Origin: an uncultured Clostridiaceae bacterium
GTDB lineage: Bacteria; Bacillota; Clostridia; TANB77; CAG-508
Length of the DNA: 12,143 bases
Reading direction: 5' to 3'
Assembly: GCA_958417695.1 (NCBI GenBank)
Contig: CATZDQ010000030.1
Coordinates: forward strand, 1-12,143
Shown here: in pieces, positions 1 to 4,990 of the stretch
Layout: each line of letters starts with the position of its first letter
How positions within the stretch are numbered: position 1 is the first letter of the stretch
Made by a program: the position numbers and the translations under genes
The notes under the pieces: model-generated
Databases searched by the model: none
Seen by the model: only the letters and a program-made list of their open reading frames with translations
Told to the model about the DNA's origin: nothing

Positions 1-2
1 AC

Positions 3-278
3 TATAATGACTTTTTGCCAGGTGGAGAAGATGACTTTATAAGATATGCAGATAGAGAAAGTAGAAAAAGTAAGGTACTTAACAAACTAGATATTCCAGT
101 GTTAGTCATATTTGGGGATAAAGATGAATGTGTATTAACAGAAAAGATAGATACTGTAAAACGATATTTATATAACAATATAGAAGATTGTAATATACAA
201 ATTATTAAAGAAACGGACCATTCTTATACAGACAAATATGAAGAATTAGCTCAAATTATTAAAAATAATATAGAATAA
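3..278 (+). CDS. alpha/beta hydrolase, C-terminal fragment (5' end outside the window)
   Basis: The reading frame is open from the left edge, so this is the last ~91 residues of a longer protein; a TTG inside it is not a credible start. The sequence 'IPVLVIFGDKDE' is the strand and acid-residue turn typical of the C-terminal half of alpha/beta hydrolases. 'KETDHSY' about 60 residues later holds the expected catalytic histidine. The nucleophile serine would lie upstream and cannot be seen. The family includes esterases, lipases and peptidases; the substrate cannot be inferred here. The gene ends in TAA directly before a palindromic element and 72 bases before a patatin-like gene. It may therefore be cotranscribed with a second lipolytic-type enzyme. 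Family assignment is fairly safe, function is not. Confidence 0.7.
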   Translation, partial: YNDFLPGGEDDFIRYADRESRKSKVLNKLDIPVLVIFGDKDECVLTEKIDTVKRYLYNNIEDCNIQIIKETDHSYTDKYEELAQIIKNNIE

Positions 279-328
279 GTGTCCATGCGGACCAGGTCCC
301 AATGGACAAAAATGTCCATTGGGGACAC
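279..328. repeat. GC-richer palindromic element between two lipolytic-type genes
   Basis: Immediately after the stop codon is an imperfect inverted repeat: 296-308 pairs with 313-326 across an AAAA loop (309-312), with one bulged G. A further copy of the arm motif, GTGTCC at 279-284, is complementary to GGACAC at 323-328. It can also pair locally with GGAC at 289-292, so alternative folds are possible. The right arm is followed by mixed sequence, not a T run, so it is not a standard intrinsic terminator. Its GC content clearly exceeds the surrounding DNA. It resembles a REP- or MITE-like dispersed repeat, but no second copy is seen in this window, so that is inference. Confidence 0.6.
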
Positions 329-350
329 AGATGAAAGAGAAGGAGAGTAT

Positions 351-1202
351 ATGAAAACTTGTTTAGTTCTTGAAGGCGGTGCGATGAGAAGTTTATATAC
401 TTCTGGTGTGCTAGATGTGTTTATGAGCCAGAATATAGATATAGATTGTACAATTGGTGTTTCTGCTGGTGCTTTGGTTGGTTCAAATTATGTTTCTAAT
501 CAAAAGGGTAGGGCTGCCTGTATTAATATCCAATATTGTAAAGACTCTAGATATATTGGAGTTAAAGCATTGAAAAATAATAAGGGATTATTTGGCTTTG
601 ATTATTTATTTGGAGATATTTGTAAAGTGGAGAAACCTTTTGATGAAGAAGCTTTTTTTAATAGTTATAAAAGATTTGTAGCAGGTGCAACGAATTGTGT
701 AACTGGGAAGACAGAGTATTTTGAAAAGGATAGAGAGAATTTATATAAAATATTACAAGCTTCTTCTAGTATGCCATTGGTTTCTAAAATAGTTGAAATT
801 AATGGACAGCCTTATTTAGATGGTGCTATTGACTGTAATGTTCCAATTGATTGGGCTTTAGAGCAAGGCTATGAAAAAATTGTAACGGTATTAACGAGAG
901 ATAAAGGCTATCAAAAAGAGCCAGTTCCGGATAAAATGAAAAAAGTGTATAATAAGGTTTATAAGTCGTATCCATATTTGGTAGAAAGTATTGGCAATAG
1001 ACCTGAAAAGTATAATCAAATATATCAAAGAATTCAAAAATTAGAAGAGGAGAAAAAGATTTTTGTTTTGCAACCCAAAACACCAATAGTTGTTTCTAAA
1101 TTAGAGAGAAATCCAGAAAAATTGAAAAAATTATACAAGCAAGGAATAGAAGAGGCAGAAGAAAAATTACCAGCGTTAAAACAATACTTAGGATATATAT
1201 AA
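351..1202 (+). CDS. patatin-like phospholipase (RssA/YjjU type)
   Basis: This 283-residue protein is a patatin-fold acyl hydrolase, expected to cleave acyl esters of phospholipids or related lipids with a Ser-Asp dyad. The oxyanion segment 'LEGGAMRS' is at residues 7-14. The nucleophile elbow GVSAG is at 36-40 (Ser38), and the second catalytic residue lies in 'YLDGAI' (Asp157). There is no signal peptide or membrane segment, so it is probably cytoplasmic or peripheral to the membrane. The C-terminal third is rich in Lys, Glu and Tyr and resembles the tail of YjjU-like members. The start chosen is ATG 351, with AGGAGA at 341-346. A GTG at 279 is in frame but would make the palindromic repeat part of the protein, so I reject it. 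No promoter is evident directly upstream, so read-through from the hydrolase gene is plausible. A strong terminator follows. Confidence 0.88.
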   Translation: MKTCLVLEGGAMRSLYTSGVLDVFMSQNIDIDCTIGVSAGALVGSNYVSNQKGRAACINIQYCKDSRYIGVKALKNNKGLFGFDYLFGDICKVEKPFDEEAFFNSYKRFVAGATNCVTGKTEYFEKDRENLYKILQASSSMPLVSKIVEINGQPYLDGAIDCNVPIDWALEQGYEKIVTVLTRDKGYQKEPVPDKMKKVYNKVYKSYPYLVESIGNRPEKYNQIYQRIQKLEEEKKIFVLQPKTPIVVSKLERNPEKLKKLYKQGIEEAEEKLPALKQYLGYI

Positions 1203-1207
1203 TAGTA

Positions 1208-1250
1208 AAAAACCTAAAACAATTTCTAGTTTTAGGTTTTTGGTGTTTTT
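1208..1250 (+). terminator. intrinsic terminator after the patatin-like gene
   Basis: A perfect 13-bp stem (1208-1220 with 1229-1241) with an 8-base loop is followed by the T-rich stretch TGGTGTTTTT. The outer stem pairs are A-T, so its right arm supplies part of the U tract. It starts six bases after the stop codon. Confidence 0.85.
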
Positions 1251-1264
1251 CTGTTTTTAAATGA

Positions 1265-1293
1265 TTGATTTTCTGAGTAATATAGTGTATGAT
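1265..1293 (+). promoter_or_regulatory. candidate sigma-A promoter for prfB
   Basis: TTGATT at 1265-1270 is separated by 17 bases from TATGAT at 1288-1293. It lies between the upstream terminator and the prfB start at 1329, where a promoter is needed. Spacing and hexamers fit the vegetative consensus, but no start site is known. Confidence 0.55.
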
Positions 1294-1328
1294 TACCAAG
1301 AAAAAAAGAAAAGGAGCGTGTAAATTAG

Positions 1329-2445
1329 ATGGATTACGAAGAGAATCTTCAAAAAATCATAGCTTTAAAACAAAAATTGGATAAAATAGGTGAGTCCCTT
1401 TGACATAGAGGCTCTACAAAAACAATTAGATACATTAGAAAAACAAACAACAGATTTAAATTTTTGGCAAGATAATGAGCATTCTAGTGTTATATTAAAA
1501 GAAATTACAAATATAAAAAGTAAAACAGAGACTTATAGGCAAGTAAAAAAAGAATTAGAAAATATAGAAGAGTTAAATCAGTTATTAATAGAGGAAAAAG
1601 AAGAATCTTTAGAAGAGGATTTAAAAAAATCTACTAAGAAACTAGAATTAGAAATTGAAAAGCTAGAAATAAATACCTTACTTGCAGGGAAATATGATAA
1701 AAATAATGCTATAATTACCCTGCATCCAGGTGCAGGAGGTACCGAATCACAAGATTGGGTAGAAATGCTATATCGTATGTATACAAGATGGGCAACAGAT
1801 AATGGGTATATGGTTAAAGAACTAGACTATTTAGAGGGGGAAGAGGCAGGTATCAAAAGTGTGACAGCTTTAATAGAAGGAAATTATGCTTATGGCCATT
1901 TAAAAGGGGAGATGGGAGTACATAGGCTAGTGAGAATTTCTCCTTTTGATAGTGGGGGAAGAAGACACACTTCTTTTGCTTCTTTAGAAGTCCTACCAGA
2001 GATTACAGAGGATGTAGAAATGTGCATTAATCCAGATGACTTAAGAGTAGATACTTATCGTGCTTCTGGTGCAGGTGGACAACATGTAAATAAAACTTCT
2101 TCTGCCGTGCGTATTACCCATTTACCAACTAATATTGTCGTCTCTTGTCAATCTGAACGTTCACAGATTCAAAACAGAGAAACCGCTATGAAGATGTTAA
2201 AATCTAAATTGCTAGATTTAAAAGAAAAAGAACACAAAGACAAAATAGAAGACTTAAAAGGTGACCAAATGGATATTGCTTGGGGGAGCCAAATTCGTTC
2301 TTACGTTTTTTGTCCCTACACTATGGTCAAAGACCACAGAACAGGCTATGAAGTAGGAAATGTACAAGGAGTTATGGATGGAGATTTAAATGGCTTTATA
2401 GAAAGCTATTTAAGATGGAATACAGAAAATAAAGGAGAAATATAA
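1329..2445 (+). CDS. prfB: peptide chain release factor 2 (RF2), with programmed +1 frameshift
   Basis: RF2 recognises UGA and UAA stop codons in the ribosomal A site and triggers peptide release. Translation begins at ATG 1329 (AGGAG at 1312-1316, a rather long 12-base spacing) and runs 24 codons to an in-frame CTT-TGA at 1398-1403. A +1 shift skips T1401 and continues at GAC 1402, joining 1329-1400 to 1402-2445 for 371 residues, usual for RF2. In that numbering the SPF anticodon-like tripeptide is at 204-206 and the catalytic GGQ at 249-251, both one residue from their E. coli positions. The residue at the E. coli 246 position is Ala, as in most bacteria. Domain 1 is a long charged helix region (about residues 25-115). 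Output should be set by RF2 supply through the frameshift. A membrane protein gene starts two bases after its stop. Confidence 0.97.
1388..1403 (+). promoter_or_regulatory. prfB autoregulatory frameshift site
   Basis: The core CTT-TGA-C (1398-1404) is the classic prfB slippery site: tRNA-Leu moves from CUU to UUU when UGA is read slowly. An internal Shine-Dalgarno-like AGGTGAG sits at 1388-1394. The usual stimulator is AGGGGG ending three bases before CTT. Here the best anti-SD match (AGGTGA, the 3' part of AGGAGGTGA) is positioned differently, so the stimulator looks weaker or shifted. Confidence 0.9.
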
Positions 2446-2447
2446 GG

Positions 2448-3089
2448 ATGTTTTTTTTAAGTAATGATTGGTTAAAAACACGCATACATTATTATGAAAG
2501 AATTGTGGAGTTAAAATGGGATATTTGGTTTTATTTTAATGCCGTAGATGCCATTATGTTTGGAGCAGTTATTTTATTTTTAATAATAGGGGTTATTTTA
2601 TATGCTGCTTGTAATATAAATCACTATATAGATCCATTTTTAACTATGAAAAATATCTATACGGTGATGCATGCGGTTTTTATTGTAGGATTACTTGGAA
2701 TTTATGTATGGTTTATGAAAAAAGAAGTAGATAATGATAAAAAAATGGAGCAAATAGGGCATATCCTATTTTTATCCATATGTCTATTACTAAGTAGCAT
2801 TATGGCATATTGTTTTTGCAATTGGTTTATAGCAAACCATATGACACAAGTCTATGCTTGCAATACAGGTATCTATCAAACAAATATGCCGTTATTACAG
2901 GACTTTTCAACAGGATTTAACAACTTCTTTTATAAAACTTCTTTTTACATAGCAGGGGCCATACCTATCCTAATATTCATTTTGTCTACTTATGTCAGTG
3001 CTACTTGGTATAAACGTTTAAAAAGGGGAAAACAAGTCACTAAACAAACAGATATCTTATTTGATGAAGAAGAAAATGTAAAAATGTGA
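2448..3089 (+). CDS. four-helix membrane protein of unknown function
   Basis: I do not recognise this 213-residue protein. Four hydrophobic segments are visible, near residues 36-56, 71-90, 104-125 and 166-187. After the last comes a basic stretch (KRLKRGKQ) and an acidic, probably cytosolic tail. The stretch between helices 3 and 4 (about 126-165) is polar with aromatics and holds Cys138; a 'YCFCNW' motif ends helix 3. There is no signal peptide and no enzyme motif. The start at ATG 2448 uses AAAGGAG at 2431-2437 inside the end of prfB, leaving two bases between the genes, so the two are almost certainly cotranscribed. Nothing suggests a functional link to RF2. The first codons sit in a run of eight T (2451-2458). 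A hairpin covers the 3' end of the gene. Confidence 0.75.
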   Translation: MFFLSNDWLKTRIHYYERIVELKWDIWFYFNAVDAIMFGAVILFLIIGVILYAACNINHYIDPFLTMKNIYTVMHAVFIVGLLGIYVWFMKKEVDNDKKMEQIGHILFLSICLLLSSIMAYCFCNWFIANHMTQVYACNTGIYQTNMPLLQDFSTGFNNFFYKTSFYIAGAIPILIFILSTYVSATWYKRLKRGKQVTKQTDILFDEEENVKM

Positions 3090-3108
3090 GAGCAACTTTC
3101 ATCAAATA
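3058..3108 (+). other. hairpin spanning the end of the membrane protein gene
   Basis: TATTTGATGAA at 3058-3068 is perfectly complementary to TTCATCAAATA at 3098-3108, an 11-bp stem with possible flanking G-U pairs and a 29-base loop that contains the stop codon. No T run follows, so it is not a canonical terminator. It could protect the 3' end of the mRNA or attenuate read-through into the aspartate kinase gene. Confidence 0.4.
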
Positions 3109-3159
3109 GAATATAATAAATTATAGCCATATTTATAATTAAATAGGAGTTTATAAATT

Positions 3160-4365
3160 ATGAAGAAGGTGCCAATAAATATGGACACAATAGTTGTATT
3201 AAAATTTGGAGGAAGTAGCGTAGCGGACAATTTAAAATTAAATGTGGTTGCGCAAAAGATTATTGATTTATATGAACAAGGAAACCAGGTGGTTGTCGTG
3301 GTTTCTGCACAGGGAAAAACAACCGATACGCTTATCAAAGAAGCAAAAGAATTGTCTGCCATACCAACAGACAGAGAATTGGATGTCTTATTAAGTACAG
3401 GAGAACAAATTTCTATGTCAAAACTAGCCATCCTATTAAATAGATTAGGCTATGAGGCAATTTCTCTTACAGGTTGGCAAGCTGGTATTTATACAACAAA
3501 GACCAATCAAGAAGCTAAAATAGAAAATATTGATACACAAAGAATACAACAAGAATTAGCAAAAGGAAAAATTGTTATTATTGCAGGATTTCAAGGAATT
3601 AATGAAGCTTCTGATATTACTACATTAGGAAGAGGAGGCTCTGATACAACCGCTGTAGCCATAGCTTCTGCTTTACAAGCAAAACATTGTTACATTTTTT
3701 CTGATGTAGATGGAGTTTATACTACAGACCCGAATAAGGTTACTATTGCTAAAAAACTACAAACTTTATCTTATGAAGAAATGTTAGAAATTGCGGATGA
3801 AGGAGCAAAAGTCCTACATAATCGATGTATCGAAGTAGGACAGAAATATCATATTCCAATTGTTACAAAATCTACTTTTAATAATAAACCAGGTACTATT
3901 GTACAAGATAAAATAGAAGATACGAATGTAAAGAGCATTGTAAAAAATGATGACATCATTCGTGTACAAATGAAATATGAAACATATTCACCAGAATTAT
4001 TCCATAAATTATTTGATTTATTATTAGAAAAGAAAATACAAGCTAATCATTTCGTAAATCATAGTCATTATAGTTTCGAAGTATATTTTACCATTAAAGC
4101 AGTAGCTTTAAATAAATTTCAAGATTTACTAGAAAATCAATTGCAAATGTTTGATACCACTTACCAAAACGTATCTAGAATTGCTATAGTAGGTCATGGG
4201 ATTATGAATGATGATTCTATACTCCACAAAATCATGGAAATTATAGAATTAAATACACTGCAAATTACAGACTTAGAAATTAATGAATCTAAAATTGCTT
4301 TTATGTTGGACCAAAAAGCATCTAATGGCTTATTAGAACAACTGCATAAAGCCTTAATTCAGTAA
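3160..4365 (+). CDS. aspartate kinase (aspartokinase) with divergent ACT region
   Basis: This 401-residue enzyme phosphorylates L-aspartate with ATP, the first step toward lysine, threonine, methionine and diaminopimelate. Amino-acid kinase motifs are in order: KFGGSS at 15-20, 'VSAQGKTTD' near 48-56, STGEQ at 79-83, GRGGSDTTA at 157-165, and SDVDGVYTTDP at 181-191. The C-terminal ~135 residues should hold two ACT domains that bind feedback amino acids. The second ('IAIVGHGIMN', about 343-400) is recognisable, while the first (about 265-330) is unusually divergent. ATG 3160 has AGGAG at 3145-3149 with 10-base spacing. ATG 3181 has AAGGTG nine bases upstream and would start just before the KFGG motif, so it is a credible alternative. 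The gene stands alone between a 70-base gap and a terminator, with no other aspartate-pathway gene nearby. TATAAT at 3112-3117 could be a -10 box but lacks a convincing -35. Confidence 0.95.
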   Translation: MKKVPINMDTIVVLKFGGSSVADNLKLNVVAQKIIDLYEQGNQVVVVVSAQGKTTDTLIKEAKELSAIPTDRELDVLLSTGEQISMSKLAILLNRLGYEAISLTGWQAGIYTTKTNQEAKIENIDTQRIQQELAKGKIVIIAGFQGINEASDITTLGRGGSDTTAVAIASALQAKHCYIFSDVDGVYTTDPNKVTIAKKLQTLSYEEMLEIADEGAKVLHNRCIEVGQKYHIPIVTKSTFNNKPGTIVQDKIEDTNVKSIVKNDDIIRVQMKYETYSPELFHKLFDLLLEKKIQANHFVNHSHYSFEVYFTIKAVALNKFQDLLENQLQMFDTTYQNVSRIAIVGHGIMNDDSILHKIMEIIELNTLQITDLEINESKIAFMLDQKASNGLLEQLHKALIQ

Positions 4366-4374
4366 AGAAAAAAG

Positions 4375-4412
4375 AAAAAGATACTAGCATAAAAGCTACT
4401 ATCTTTTTTTTT
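4375..4412 (+). terminator. intrinsic terminator after the aspartate kinase gene
   Basis: A 14-bp stem (4375-4388 with 4395-4408) with one C-C mismatch and a six-base loop runs into nine consecutive T (4404-4412). It begins nine bases after the stop codon. Confidence 0.9.
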
Positions 4413-4440
4413 GAAATAACCGATATTATAAAGAAAAACA

Positions 4441-4469
4441 TAGACATAAAATCAGATATAGGGTATAAT
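4441..4469 (+). promoter_or_regulatory. sigma-A-type promoter of the surface-protein unit
   Basis: TAGACA at 4441-4446 is spaced exactly 17 bases from a perfect TATAAT at 4464-4469, just downstream of a terminator and 36 bases before the next start codon. This is one of the two best promoters in the window. Confidence 0.75.
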
Positions 4470-4505
4470 AAAGACAGAGTTATCGAAAACAAAGGAGGAG
4501 CTTAA

Positions 4506-4970
4506 ATGAAAGCAAAAAAGAGAAGAATAGTTATATGGATTGTATTATTAGCTACTGCTATTGTAGCAAGTGCGACTTGGATACTAATTCAAAAAAAAGA
4601 AAAACAAACAGCAGGAACGATTACCAATACAGTAAAAGAAGAGTTTGTTGATGTATTAGAAGATGGAACCAAATTAAATAACAGTACAAAGCTAGCAGAA
4701 ACTAAAACATTTAATGGAATGGAAATTAGTCAATTTCAATTAACAGAAAAAGATAATGTTAGTATCTTACTAGGAACTATAACTAATACCAGTGATACAG
4801 TAAAGGGAGGATATCCTATTACTATACAAATATTAGATAAAGCAGATAATGAAATTATTACAGTAGGAGGCTTTATTGGCGAATTACAACCAGGACAAAG
4901 TACACAATTAAGTATTAGTGCTACCTTTGACTATGCTAATGCATATGATTTTGTCATTCATCAAAAATAG
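4506..4970 (+). CDS. membrane-anchored protein with FxLYD-like extracellular domain
   Basis: This 154-residue protein begins with a basic stretch (KAKKRR), then one hydrophobic segment (about 8-28). A polar linker follows and then a beta-rich domain (about 70-154). The order is N-in/C-out, with no lipobox and no clear signal peptidase site, so it is probably anchored by the helix. The domain pattern 'LLGTITNTSDT...ITIQILDKADNEI...ELQPGQST' resembles FxLYD or related Ig-like folds in Gram-positive surface proteins, where such domains mediate protein contacts. The SD is AAAGGAGG just before ATG 4506. Only 20 bases separate it from the large repeat protein gene, and no promoter lies between. I infer that it assists or partners that protein. 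The substrate or partner is unknown. Confidence 0.7.
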   Translation: MKAKKRRIVIWIVLLATAIVASATWILIQKKEKQTAGTITNTVKEEFVDVLEDGTKLNNSTKLAETKTFNGMEISQFQLTEKDNVSILLGTITNTSDTVKGGYPITIQILDKADNEIITVGGFIGELQPGQSTQLSISATFDYANAYDFVIHQK

Positions 4971-4990
4971 AAAGGTGGGGAAAATAAATC

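Noticed and set aside
279..350. GTG 279 as an alternative, 24-codon-longer start of the patatin-like gene
   Set aside because: It would translate the palindromic element and has no ribosome binding site; ATG 351 has a good one and begins right at the family's conserved N-terminus.
2448..2460. Run of eight T at the start of the membrane protein gene as a slippage switch
   Set aside because: Such runs are common in AT-rich genomes, the frame is intact, and there is no alternative product to select.
3090..3159. Lysine riboswitch before aspartate kinase
   Set aside because: The gap is only 70 bases, far shorter than a lysine riboswitch, and has no matching structure.
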